Source: Alphaproteobacteria bacterium (lineage in GTDB: Bacteria; Pseudomonadota; Alphaproteobacteria; Micavibrionales; UBA1664). From it: DNA of 14,276 nucleotides. The stretch lies in NCBI GenBank assembly GCA_030427215.1, contig JAUHXB010000007.1:1-14276 (forward strand), written 5' to 3'. The notes beneath the pieces were generated by a model. The model had not been told where the DNA came from and did not search any database. It was given only the letters and a program-made list of their open reading frames with translations. The position numbers and the translations under genes were made by a program. Shown here in pieces: positions 7,530 to 14,276 of this stretch; position 1 is the stretch's first letter; each line of letters starts with the position of its first letter.

Positions 7530-8293
7530 GGCGTTGGTGTAAAAGGTTTTTTTCGTTTTAAACAATCAATAAATTGTTCGGATGAAATTGGTGCAGCGAT
7601 GAACATATCACGGACTTGACGATGCGCGCGGACCTCATCGTTAAATGGCATGACACCAGATGGTAAATTTCTTCTTTCTGGTGCACCTGTTAATCCGTCA
7701 ATAGTAAGGCATTTATAACCTCTTTCAGATGCGCCCATCAATGTCGCATTAACGCATCGAGAATCAATCACGCCAATGGCAGCGACTGTTTCAATAGGTT
7801 GTTTATCAGGTTTTTGAAATATGACTTGACCATCATATTCAAGATATTGTTCTAAACTTAACTCGCGATATCTGGATTTTGGATAACCAAATCTCAGTAT
7901 TGAATCCACATGAAAGACAGAGGGATGAAATTTTAATAACCTCGGTTCTCCTCCTTCTGGTCTAACAACGTGAAGCCCATGTCCATTTGTATGCTCTACA
8001 CATAGTTCTACGAAGTCTTCGCTTTCCGCATAAGGTGAGTTGCAGGCATATCCTCGTAGACCTTTTGCTTCGGACATTTGCGTCCAAATAATATTGTGCG
8101 CAGGCAGATATTTGCGAGCTTGGTCTATGAAGTCAACAGCATCATGACATAGTTGATCTGCCTGGCTGACATCCCAATTGAGCTTTTGCGCTACATCTGA
8201 TTCAGGATCACAATAACCCCTTTGTAAATCGATAATTAGGAGTGCCGTTGTTTTGGGATTTCCATCCCAATAATCTTGTCTAAGTTCAGTCAT
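7526..8293 (-). CDS. Isochorismatase-family cysteine hydrolase
   Basis: A 255-residue cytoplasmic enzyme of the cysteine-hydrolase fold shared by isochorismatases, nicotinamidases and N-carbamoyl hydrolases. The catalytic triad can be read: Asp22 in LLIIDLQRGYCDP, Lys121 in LLKFHPSVFHVDSIL (the Lys-x3-Ser-x-Phe motif) and Cys180 in SRCVNATLMGASERGY. The substrate cannot be deduced. It is longer than the usual 180-220 residues: about 45 residues separate the KFHPSVF motif from the strand before the cysteine, roughly 20 more than typical, and there is a C-terminal tail. Nine of 17 arginines use AGA or AGG, unlike its neighbours, suggesting acquisition from elsewhere. The ATG at 8293 has no visible ribosome site and is preceded by an AT-rich 41-base gap after flbD, so it may have its own promoter or be read through from flbD. 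Confidence 0.88.
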   Translation of the reverse strand: MTELRQDYWDGNPKTTALLIIDLQRGYCDPESDVAQKLNWDVSQADQLCHDAVDFIDQARKYLPAHNIIWTQMSEAKGLRGYACNSPYAESEDFVELCVEHTNGHGLHVVRPEGGEPRLLKFHPSVFHVDSILRFGYPKSRYRELSLEQYLEYDGQVIFQKPDKQPIETVAAIGVIDSRCVNATLMGASERGYKCLTIDGLTGAPERRNLPSGVMPFNDEVRAHRQVRDMFIAAPISSEQFIDCLKRKKPFTPTP

Positions 8294-8334
8294 ATGTGTT
8301 TATAACAAACAAAATAAATTTATGCAAATAAAAG

Positions 8335-9612
8335 CTAGCCCGCTTGCTGCATCTCGTAATTTTTTAATTTTTGTTGAAGGACGCGGATTGAAATTCCGAG
8401 GATTTTCGCCGCTTGGGATTGGTCACCTAAGCAATGATCCAATGTATTGAGGATCATTTTGTCTTCGGGCGATAAATCGGCGGTCACTGTTTCCGTTGTG
8501 TCCGTTTCCACAGGGGCATCAGAAATTACAATCGCCTCGGCCTCGATTTCATCTTCAACAGAAATAAGCACGGCGCGGTGCATCGCGTTTTCCAATTCAC
8601 GCACATTGCCCCGCCATTTGGATGATTTGATTTTATTCGCGGCTTCGTTTGATATTTTTTTCTTTGGTACGCCATTTACATCGGCATATTTATCGATAAA
8701 AAATTGCGCCAAGGGAATAAGGTCCACAGGGCGATCGCGCAGGGCAGGAATATCAAGCGGTGCAACGTTTAGGCGGAAATATAAATCTTCCCTGAAATCA
8801 CCACTATCAACAAATTTTTGCATGTCACGGTTGGATGTTGCAACGATGCGGACATCGACCTTAACGGGCGATTTCCCTCCAACACGGTCAATCACTCGTT
8901 CTTGAATAGCGCGGAGCATTTTTGCCTGTAGTGATGGGTGCATTTCGGATATTTCATCCAATAGTAACGTTCCGCCATTGGCCTCTTCAAATTTTCCTAA
9001 TTTTTTGGCGACTGCGCCTGTAAACGCGCCTTTTTCATGTCCAAATAATTCGGATTCCAATAGATTTTCAGGGATGGCGGCGCAATTAATGGCGACAAAA
9101 GGTCCGCTGGCGCGTTTGGATTTGTCATGAATATATCGTGACATGACTTCTTTACCTGTTCCACTTTCACCTGTGATAAAGACCGTGGCCTCGGATGGGG
9201 CGAATTTGTCGGCCATGGCCAATAGCCGTTTCATGGATGGATCTTCGGCAATCATGGATTTGGGTTCTTCGGTCACGGCTTCTAAAACTGCGGCTATTAA
9301 TTCCGCATCGGGGGGGAGGGGGATATATTCTTTTACGCCTGCCTCAATGGCGCGAACGGCGGATGGTGTGTCGGCATCAATACCACAGGCCACAACAGGG
9401 GTGGTAAACCGTTCTTCGGTCATGGATTTCATGAATTTTGGGATGTCTTGTTTAACATCAACCATGACGACATCTGCGCCCTTACCAGTGCGCAGTGCAC
9501 CCAGCGCTTGTTCAATATCTTCGCAATGGGTAACCTTTGCCCCGCGTTGAAGGGCGATTTTCCCCGCGGCGGAAATATATCCTTCCAAATGACCAACAAT
9601 CATAAGACGCAT
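8335..9612 (-). CDS. flbD: Sigma-54-dependent flagellar regulator FlbD
   Basis: FlbD is the alphaproteobacterial activator of sigma-54-dependent flagellar genes, known in Caulobacter also to repress the early fliF promoter. The 425-residue protein has a receiver-like domain (1-115) with VVACGIDAD and YIPLPPDAELIAAVL as in FlbD. The AAA+ domain follows: Walker A GESGTGKE at 148-155, the sigma-54 contact loop GAFTGA at 195-200, Walker B GGTLLLDEI at 213-221, and later FREDLYFRLNV and WRGNVRELENAMHRAV. A Fis-type helix-turn-helix, DQSQAAKILGISIRVLQQKL, begins at about 397. The receiver keeps Asp52, but the usual N-terminal acidic pair and conserved Lys are missing. It is the last flagellar gene of the fliF-fliG-...-fliN-motA run, 24 bases after motA. 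Likely targets are the promoters at 639 and 2323. Confidence 0.95.
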   Translation of the reverse strand: MRLMIVGHLEGYISAAGKIALQRGAKVTHCEDIEQALGALRTGKGADVVMVDVKQDIPKFMKSMTEERFTTPVVACGIDADTPSAVRAIEAGVKEYIPLPPDAELIAAVLEAVTEEPKSMIAEDPSMKRLLAMADKFAPSEATVFITGESGTGKEVMSRYIHDKSKRASGPFVAINCAAIPENLLESELFGHEKGAFTGAVAKKLGKFEEANGGTLLLDEISEMHPSLQAKMLRAIQERVIDRVGGKSPVKVDVRIVATSNRDMQKFVDSGDFREDLYFRLNVAPLDIPALRDRPVDLIPLAQFFIDKYADVNGVPKKKISNEAANKIKSSKWRGNVRELENAMHRAVLISVEDEIEAEAIVISDAPVETDTTETVTADLSPEDKMILNTLDHCLGDQSQAAKILGISIRVLQQKLKNYEMQQAG

Positions 9613-9636
9613 GTTTTATAACTTTCTGTGTGTTTA

Positions 9637-10464
9637 TTATTTAAAGTAAACGATCTTCTGATCGGGGGGAAGGGCGGCGTTAAGCACTGTTTCCAATTTC
9701 CGTGGGCTTTCCTGTTTTGCAATGGACATGGATGCCGACACGATTAAATCCTTAATCATCACATCTAATGAGGCGTTGCGTTCCAATTTCGCCGCCATGG
9801 GGGCCAGGATAACCGTTCCCAATATCGCGCCATAAAATGTGGTGAGCAGGGCAACCGCCATGGCCGGGCCAATAGAGGAGGGGTCGTTGAGTTGGGTCAA
9901 CATTTGAACAAGGCCCACAAGTGTTCCAATCAATCCCATTGCCGGTGCAATTTCGGAGGCACGGCGGATAATGCTTGCCCCGACCTTGTGACGATCCATC
10001 AAGGCGTCCATATCATGCGTTAAAATTTGCACGACGTCTTCGACCTTGTACCCATCGGTGATATAGCGCATGGCATAGGCGATATAATCATCTTTTTTCA
10101 ATTCGTCTTCTTGTTGAGAAATGGCCAAAACACCTTTTTGTTTTGCCAAAACCGCAATATCCATCAATTGAATCGCTGTTTGGCGGGGCGTGCGTATTTT
10201 ATAGGATAAAGAGGCCGACAATATTGACCATGCTTTTGACAAATCCTCACCACGATAGGCAATGGAGGTTACGGCGATTGTCCCGCCAATCACGATAAAG
10301 GCGGCGGGAATATTAAAGAAAGATTCGATTGATCCACCAAAAATCAGGGCAGCGCCAATCAGTGAAAAGGCAACAACGAGTCCAACAATTGTCGGCCAAT
10401 CGATTTTTGATACGGGCCTTACAATTTTTATGATTGGAACCGCGGTTGTTGACTCTTCTGCCAT
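9637..10464 (-). CDS. motA: Flagellar stator protein MotA/PomA
   Basis: This is the A subunit of the flagellar stator, an inner-membrane ion channel that forms a complex with MotB and pushes on FliG. The 275 residues have four membrane segments, at about 22-43, 49-70, 171-192 and 198-222, with a large cytoplasmic loop between the second and third. EIAPAMGLIGTLVGLVQML and SIGPAMAVALLTTFYGAIL are characteristic of the MotA/PomA family. Thr181 in GTLVG and Thr208-Thr209 in LLTTFYG correspond to threonines found in Na+-type PomA rather than H+-type MotA. An N-terminal extension of about 20 residues precedes the first segment. The ATG shares one base with the fliN stop (TAATG), implying coupled translation. 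No motB is present in the window. Confidence 0.92.
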   Translation of the reverse strand: MAEESTTAVPIIKIVRPVSKIDWPTIVGLVVAFSLIGAALIFGGSIESFFNIPAAFIVIGGTIAVTSIAYRGEDLSKAWSILSASLSYKIRTPRQTAIQLMDIAVLAKQKGVLAISQQEDELKKDDYIAYAMRYITDGYKVEDVVQILTHDMDALMDRHKVGASIIRRASEIAPAMGLIGTLVGLVQMLTQLNDPSSIGPAMAVALLTTFYGAILGTVILAPMAAKLERNASLDVMIKDLIVSASMSIAKQESPRKLETVLNAALPPDQKIVYFK

Positions 10465-10907
10465 TAGGTACGGTCAGCCTTCACAATTTCGGTCATGGTC
10501 ACGCCCAATTTATCATCAACGACAACGACCTCACCACGGGCGACAAGCCTGTTATTAACATAGATATCAATGGCTTCACCAACTTTTCGGTCCAGCTCAA
10601 CAACCGCGCCACGACCAAGTTTTAACAGCTGGCTAACATGCATGGTTGATCGGCCTAACACGGCGGAAATTTGAACGGGAATATCGTAAATGGCCTCAAC
10701 GTCATTGGCCATGGGCTCGCCAACTTGAAATTCATCATCTTCGGATTCATCATTGCCAAGCGTGTTCATATCTTGCAGACCCATAACACCGCCATCGGAT
10801 TCTCCATCCTCAGATGCGGCTGTCTCACCGCTTTCCTCAGAGGGGGTATCGATCATCTCTTCACCAGTGTCAGCTGGGTTATCTATCATCTCTTCGTCAT
10901 CACTCAT
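10464..10907 (-). CDS. fliN: Flagellar motor switch protein FliN
   Basis: FliN forms the lower part of the cytoplasmic C ring, helps switch rotation and docks FliH and the export ATPase. The 147-residue protein has a long acidic low-complexity N-terminus (about 1-65) and a C-terminal SpoA domain from about 70: YDIPVQISAVLGRSTMHVSQ, LLKLGRGAVVELDRKVGE, IYVNNRLVARGEVVVVDD and KLGVTMTEIV, all diagnostic. The N-terminal region contains two copies of EEMIDxP, at 5-11 and 16-22. Its ATG overlaps the fliH stop by 4 bases (ATGA), and its stop overlaps the motA start by one base, so fliH-fliN-motA are tightly coupled. Confidence 0.96.
   Translation of the reverse strand: MSDDEEMIDNPADTGEEMIDTPSEESGETAASEDGESDGGVMGLQDMNTLGNDESEDDEFQVGEPMANDVEAIYDIPVQISAVLGRSTMHVSQLLKLGRGAVVELDRKVGEAIDIYVNNRLVARGEVVVVDDKLGVTMTEIVKADRT
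10842..10895 (-). repeat. Short direct repeat in the fliN 5' end
   Basis: GAAGAGATGAT is repeated exactly at a 33-base period near the start of fliN, each copy extending into GATA and a Pro codon, so the protein carries EEMIDNP and EEMIDTP 11 residues apart. It lies in the variable acidic tail and probably arose by local duplication. Confidence 0.75.
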
Positions 10908-11593
10908 TCTTGTGGTTCCCCTTTGTCTGTCTCTATTTGTTTATTATGCGGTGTTTTTTCGGTATCGTCCAGTGTATCAGTATCAGCATCGTTATAAGAG
11001 CTTACGATATTCAGGATATTTTGAACAAGCGTGTCGGGTTGGAAAGCAAACACTCCGTCGGTCCATTCAATGCGCGCATTTGTGTCATTCATTTTTGGAT
11101 CAGCCTTTAATTCAATATCGGGATTAAGCATCGAGATATATTTTGATACTGGGTCCTTCATATCGGGATGCACATATAATGCCATTTTGGATTTTGATGT
11201 GTGATCGGCAAAAAAATCATGCAATGCCGATTGGATTAAATTTTCTTTTTCTTGATCTAATAAGGGGGCAATGATAATTCCAATTGATTGATAAGCCATT
11301 GAAACGGCATTTTGGATTGAGGAATTATATCGGTTTTCTTCCTCGCCTTTCATGGATTTCACGTCTTCAACGACTGATTGAATAAGGATTTCTGTTTTTT
11401 GTTCAATTGATAATTTTGCGGCCTCTAATCCTTCGTCATATCCTTTTTGACGAGCTTCCGCGCGGGCTTGTTCCATATCTTTAAGGGAAAAAGTTGGTTC
11501 CTTTGGCATGCGGGCACGGCGTTTTTCCTCTGCCGCCTCTGTTTCAAAGTCGGGCAAACCGTTAAAGAAAATATTATCAAGATTTTGAGCCAT
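10904..11593 (-). CDS. fliH: Flagellar assembly protein FliH (FlbE-like)
   Basis: FliH binds and restrains the flagellar export ATPase FliI and links it to FliN at the C ring. This 229-residue protein has an unconserved N-terminus (FFNGLPDFETEAAEEKRR), a helical segment rich in Ala, Glu and Lys (about 37-70, ARAEARQKGYDEGLEAAKL), and a C-terminal domain with LYVHPDMKDPVSKYI and DARIEW-like NARIEWTDGVFAFQPD near 180. Sequence conservation is weak, as usual for FliH, and the call leans on length, the C-terminal motif and position between fliG and fliN. Its stop overlaps the fliN ATG by 4 bases. No clear Shine-Dalgarno precedes the ATG at 11593, which lies 33 bases after the reductase gene. Confidence 0.85.
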   Translation of the reverse strand: MAQNLDNIFFNGLPDFETEAAEEKRRARMPKEPTFSLKDMEQARAEARQKGYDEGLEAAKLSIEQKTEILIQSVVEDVKSMKGEEENRYNSSIQNAVSMAYQSIGIIIAPLLDQEKENLIQSALHDFFADHTSKSKMALYVHPDMKDPVSKYISMLNPDIELKADPKMNDTNARIEWTDGVFAFQPDTLVQNILNIVSSYNDADTDTLDDTEKTPHNKQIETDKGEPQE

Positions 11594-11626
11594 CTATAAA
11601 TAGTATAGCCAATAAAGCCGTCATTG

Positions 11627-12679
11627 TCAGTAAGGCATTGGGTATTGACGATAAACACTGTGAATGTCATCCAAAACATCCTGTGACAAGGTGATATCCT
11701 TTGCCCGAATATTGGATTTTAATTGATCCATTGTTGTTGCGCCAATAATTGTGGACCCGATCCATTGCTGTTGATAACAAAAGGCCAAGGCCATTTCGCA
11801 TACATTCAAATCATATTTTTTTGCAATGTTGATATAGGCTTTAACAGCGGCCTGCGCGGCCTCTGTATCACGTTGATTTTTACGATTGTCTTTACCCAAT
11901 GACCATCGTGCGCCCTCTGGCCTTGCGCCATTTAAATATTTCCCACTGAGTGATCCTGCTGCTAAGGCAGAATAGGGCAGGTATGAAACATCCTCGCGCA
12001 CGCATGTTTCGGCCAAGTAAGGCTCATCATGGCGGTATAATAATGAATATTCATTTTGAACGGACGCAACTTGCGCATATCCATTTTTTCGCGCCAATTC
12101 CAAATATTTCATCACACCCCATGGCGTGTCATTCGATAGGCCAAACGCGCGAATTTTACCGTCCTTAATAAATTGTGTGAGTGTTTCCAATATTTCCAAG
12201 AAACGATCAGTCTCTTTCACTGTATCAATATCGGTAAAATCAATTTGCCCTGCGCCATGGCGTCCATGGTGCGGGTAGGGATATTGTGGCCAATGCAATT
12301 GATAAAGATCAATATAATCTGTTTGAAGGCGTTGAAGGCTTTCGCCCAGTGCCATTTCAAGTTTTTCACGGCCTAATTCTGCGCCATTATGAATGTAAGG
12401 GAATGTTTTGCCGCAGGCCTTTGACGCCAAAACAATTTTGTCGCGATTGCCCGTTTTTTCGAACCATGTTCCGATATATTTCTCGGTCAGGCCTTGCGTG
12501 TGTTCTTCGGGTGGGATGGCGTATAATTCTGCCGTATCAAAAAAATTAATTCCTTGATCAAGCGCATAATCCATTTGTTCATGGGCCTGAGCTTCAGTGT
12601 TTTGACACCCCCATGTCATTGTACCAAGGCACACATGAGAGATTTGAATATCCGTTATTCCAAGGTTTTTATAAAGCAT
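11627..12679 (-). CDS. Tas-like NADP(H)-dependent aldo/keto reductase
   Basis: A 350-residue cytoplasmic oxidoreductase closely resembling E. coli Tas, expected to reduce carbonyl substrates with NAD(P)H in a TIM barrel. The catalytic tetrad is complete: Asp48 and Tyr53 in NFFDTAELYAIPPE, Lys87 in LASKACG and His129 in YQLHWPQYP. The Tas-specific features LGTMTWGCQNTEAQAHEQ and TQGLTEKYIGTW are present, as is the C-terminal cofactor region IGSTIIGATTMDQLKSN. The natural substrate is unknown. It sits in the same direction inside the flagellar operon, 22 bases after fliG and 33 before fliH, with no clear ribosome site or terminator of its own. Its arginine codons are mostly CGN, so it looks adapted to this genome. 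A flagellar role is not indicated by the sequence. Confidence 0.93.
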   Translation of the reverse strand: MLYKNLGITDIQISHVCLGTMTWGCQNTEAQAHEQMDYALDQGINFFDTAELYAIPPEEHTQGLTEKYIGTWFEKTGNRDKIVLASKACGKTFPYIHNGAELGREKLEMALGESLQRLQTDYIDLYQLHWPQYPYPHHGRHGAGQIDFTDIDTVKETDRFLEILETLTQFIKDGKIRAFGLSNDTPWGVMKYLELARKNGYAQVASVQNEYSLLYRHDEPYLAETCVREDVSYLPYSALAAGSLSGKYLNGARPEGARWSLGKDNRKNQRDTEAAQAAVKAYINIAKKYDLNVCEMALAFCYQQQWIGSTIIGATTMDQLKSNIRAKDITLSQDVLDDIHSVYRQYPMPY

Positions 12680-12701
12680 GAAGACGTTATAGTCAGTTTG
12701 A

Positions 12702-13724
12702 TTAATAAATCAACTGGTCATCGTCACCGTCACCAGCGATTTGAACTTCGCCACGCGCTTCCAATTCTTTTGTAACATTAACGATGGCTTGTTGTGCTTC
12801 CTCAACATCGCGAAGTTTAACGGGCCCCATAGCGGCAACATCTTCTTTCAAGATTTTCGCGGCACGTTCCGACATATTGGAGAAAAACAGATCCTTGATA
12901 ACATCTGTCGCACCCTTAAGGGCCGCAGGTAATTTATCCTTATCTGCCGCACGGATAACCGCCTGAATTGAGGCAGGATCCAAACGGGCCAAATCTTCGA
13001 ATGTAAACATTAGGCTTCTGATTTTTTCTGCAGAACTTGGTTCAATTTCTTCCAACGATTCCATAAACCTTTGTTCGGCGGATCGATCAAGGGAATTAAA
13101 TATTTCGGCCATCATTTCATGAGAATCACGTCGAGCCGTTTTTGCCAAATTCGACATGAATTCAGTTTTTAGGGTGCGCTCAATATCGTCTAAAACTTCC
13201 TTTTGAACGGCCTCCATTTTTAACATACGGTTTATGACTTCCATCGCGAACCCTTCAGGAAGGAGTGCCAGAACGCGCGCGGCATGATCGGGGGCGATTT
13301 TTGTCATGACAACGGACACTGTTTGCGGGTATTCCTTTTGCAGGAAAGACGCCAGAATTTCTTCATTCACATTGCCCAGTTTTTCCCACATGGTGCGACC
13401 CGCGGGGCCGCGGATTTCTTCCATGATAGTGTCAACCTTGTCGGCACCAAGAACGCGTTGCAGTAATCGTTCCGTACTGTCCAACGTCCCAATCAAGGCG
13501 CCTGTGGATGACATTTGTTCGGCGAAATCAACGAAAAGACGTTCAACCAAATTTGCGTTGACCTTCCCTAGATTGGCCATGCATTGAGAAATCTCCATGA
13601 TTTCTTCATCATCCATAAATTCGAATAATTTAGCTGTATGCTCTTCCCCGATGGACAGCATGAATATCGCGGCCTTTTCTGTTCCCGTCAGTGTCCTATA
13701 GTCTTCACGAACTCTTATAGCCAT
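12702..13724 (-). CDS. fliG: Flagellar motor switch protein FliG
   Basis: FliG is the C-ring protein that contacts the MS ring (FliF) and the stator to generate torque. The 340-residue protein shows an N-terminal domain with [17 protein letters not shown], the middle-domain EYPQT motif at 131-135 within [11 protein letters not shown], and the C-terminal torque domain: [20 protein letters not shown] (238-257), then [20 protein letters not shown] (283-302). Charged positions matching E. coli torque residues are present: Arg287, Glu294/Asp295 and Lys303. Length is normal. The ribosome site AGGAG (13740-13736) lies in the last codons of fliF, 8 bases separating that stop from this ATG, so the two are translationally close. 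Confidence 0.97.
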   Translation of the reverse strand: MAIRVREDYRTLTGTEKAAIFMLSIGEEHTAKLFEFMDDEEIMEISQCMANLGKVNANLVERLFVDFAEQMSSTGALIGTLDSTERLLQRVLGADKVDTIMEEIRGPAGRTMWEKLGNVNEEILASFLQKEYPQTVSVVMTKIAPDHAARVLALLPEGFAMEVINRMLKMEAVQKEVLDDIERTLKTEFMSNLAKTARRDSHEMMAEIFNSLDRSAEQRFMESLEEIEPSSAEKIRSLMFTFEDLARLDPASIQAVIRAADKDKLPAALKGATDVIKDLFFSNMSERAAKILKEDVAAMGPVKLRDVEEAQQAIVNVTKELEARGEVQIAGDGDDDQLIY

Positions 13725-13732
13725 TTTTTAAA

Positions 13733-14276
13733 TTACTCCTGAGCCATCCAGTTTCTGATAACAGAAACGGTCTCGTTAGGGTGACTAGAGACAATTTCTC
13801 CTACTTTTTTAACAGAGGAGGCTTTTACCTTGCCCTCAACAGATTGCATGTCAATCATGGCTTCGTCGTCTCCTTCGCCACGACCACCGCCTGAGGGGAT
13901 CATTTCACCGTCTTCACCCATGACAAAATTATCGTTGTTAGGAGAGCTTGAAGGCCCAGTCAGTGCGGCGGGAGCAACTTGCGCAGCCAACAGTGCAGCT
14001 TCTTCTTTTGCTTGATCGATTGCCGCCTTTTGAGACATGACAACAGATCCAACAAGCGGTCGTAAAACCAGCATGACAACCAAAATACCCATAACAATCA
14101 ACATGACCATTTCAGCAGTGTTAAGAACCTCGCTTTTTTCAAATCCAAATAAAAGCTCTTGGTCTAAGGTGAAATCCTCTCCTGGATTGACAAAGGGCAT
14201 ATTGACAACATCAACCGTATCGCCGCGATCTTCGTCAAAACCAACGGCGGATTGAACTAATATTTTGATTTGATCT
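13733..14276 (-). CDS. fliF: Flagellar MS-ring protein FliF (3' part)
   Basis: FliF forms the MS ring in the inner membrane, the platform on which the switch and rod are built. Only the C-terminal 181 codons are in the window; the frame is open through the right edge, so the first ATG seen at 14200 is internal, not a start. Upstream of it the frame reads IKILVQSAVGFDEDRGDTVD then VVNMPF, the conserved end of the periplasmic region. A membrane segment follows (AEMVMLIVMGILVVMLVLRPLV), then a cytoplasmic tail ending in a FliG-binding helix with VGEIVSSHPNETVSVIRNWM. A Gly/acidic linker (about GEDGEMIPSGGGRGEGDD) lies before that helix. fliG follows after 8 bases. Confidence 0.95.
   Translation of the reverse strand, partial: DQIKILVQSAVGFDEDRGDTVDVVNMPFVNPGEDFTLDQELLFGFEKSEVLNTAEMVMLIVMGILVVMLVLRPLVGSVVMSQKAAIDQAKEEAALLAAQVAPAALTGPSSSPNNDNFVMGEDGEMIPSGGGRGEGDDEAMIDMQSVEGKVKASSVKKVGEIVSSHPNETVSVIRNWMAQE

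Noticed and set aside
8325..8347. Short hairpin AAGC-GGGCTA-GCTT with T-rich tail at the flbD stop as a terminator.
   Set aside because: A 4-bp stem is too weak; flbD and the hydrolase gene could still be co-transcribed.
13733..14200. A complete short gene starting at the ATG at 14200.
   Set aside because: The frame stays open to the window edge and the upstream codons encode conserved FliF residues, so this is the 3' part of fliF.

Overview
The window is a chromosomal flagellar gene cluster from an alphaproteobacterium. The main taxonomic clue is a clear FlbD, the alphaproteobacterial sigma-54 activator of flagellar genes, next to a short FliH of the FlbE type and the flgF-flgG-flgA-flgH order typical of that class. 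The DNA leans AT by eye (not computed). I cannot name a genus. Ten flagellar or motility structural genes and one flagellar regulator are recognisable, plus three genes that are not flagellar. Coding density is very high: the largest gaps are about 140 bp and no gene-free stretch exceeds 300 bp. I see no tRNA, rRNA, CRISPR array, insertion sequence or transposase.

Layout, left to right. Minus strand: fliL (17-565), its downstream partner lying off the left edge. Plus strand: flgF and flgG (697-2236), led by a textbook sigma-54 promoter and closed by an intrinsic terminator, then flgA and flgH (2379-4092) behind a second sigma-54 promoter. Minus strand: flhA (4114-6222), convergent with flgH. 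Plus strand: an MFS transporter (6309-7529) divergent from flhA. Minus strand: an isochorismatase-family hydrolase (7526-8293) overlapping the MFS gene tail to tail. Then, reading leftward on the minus strand from the right edge, one long compact run: fliF (partial, 3' end), fliG, a Tas-like aldo/keto reductase, fliH, fliN, motA and flbD, with overlaps or gaps of at most 33 bp. The isochorismatase gene follows flbD after 41 bp and could be read from the same transcript.

How it fits together. FliF is the MS ring, FliG and FliN are switch/C-ring proteins, FliH serves the export ATPase, FlhA is the export gate, MotA is a stator subunit, FliL supports the stator, FlgF and FlgG form the rod, and FlgA and FlgH belong to P-ring and L-ring assembly. 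FlbD, encoded at the end of the early fliF operon, is expected to switch on the two sigma-54 promoters seen here, so regulator and likely targets lie about 7 kb apart.

I did not find a convincing undescribed system. The observations most worth following are the reductase gene inside the fliG-fliH junction, the MFS/isochorismatase pair between flhA and flbD (the hydrolase uses arginine codons unlike its neighbours), the Na+-type residues of the stator protein, and the degenerate FlbD receiver domain.
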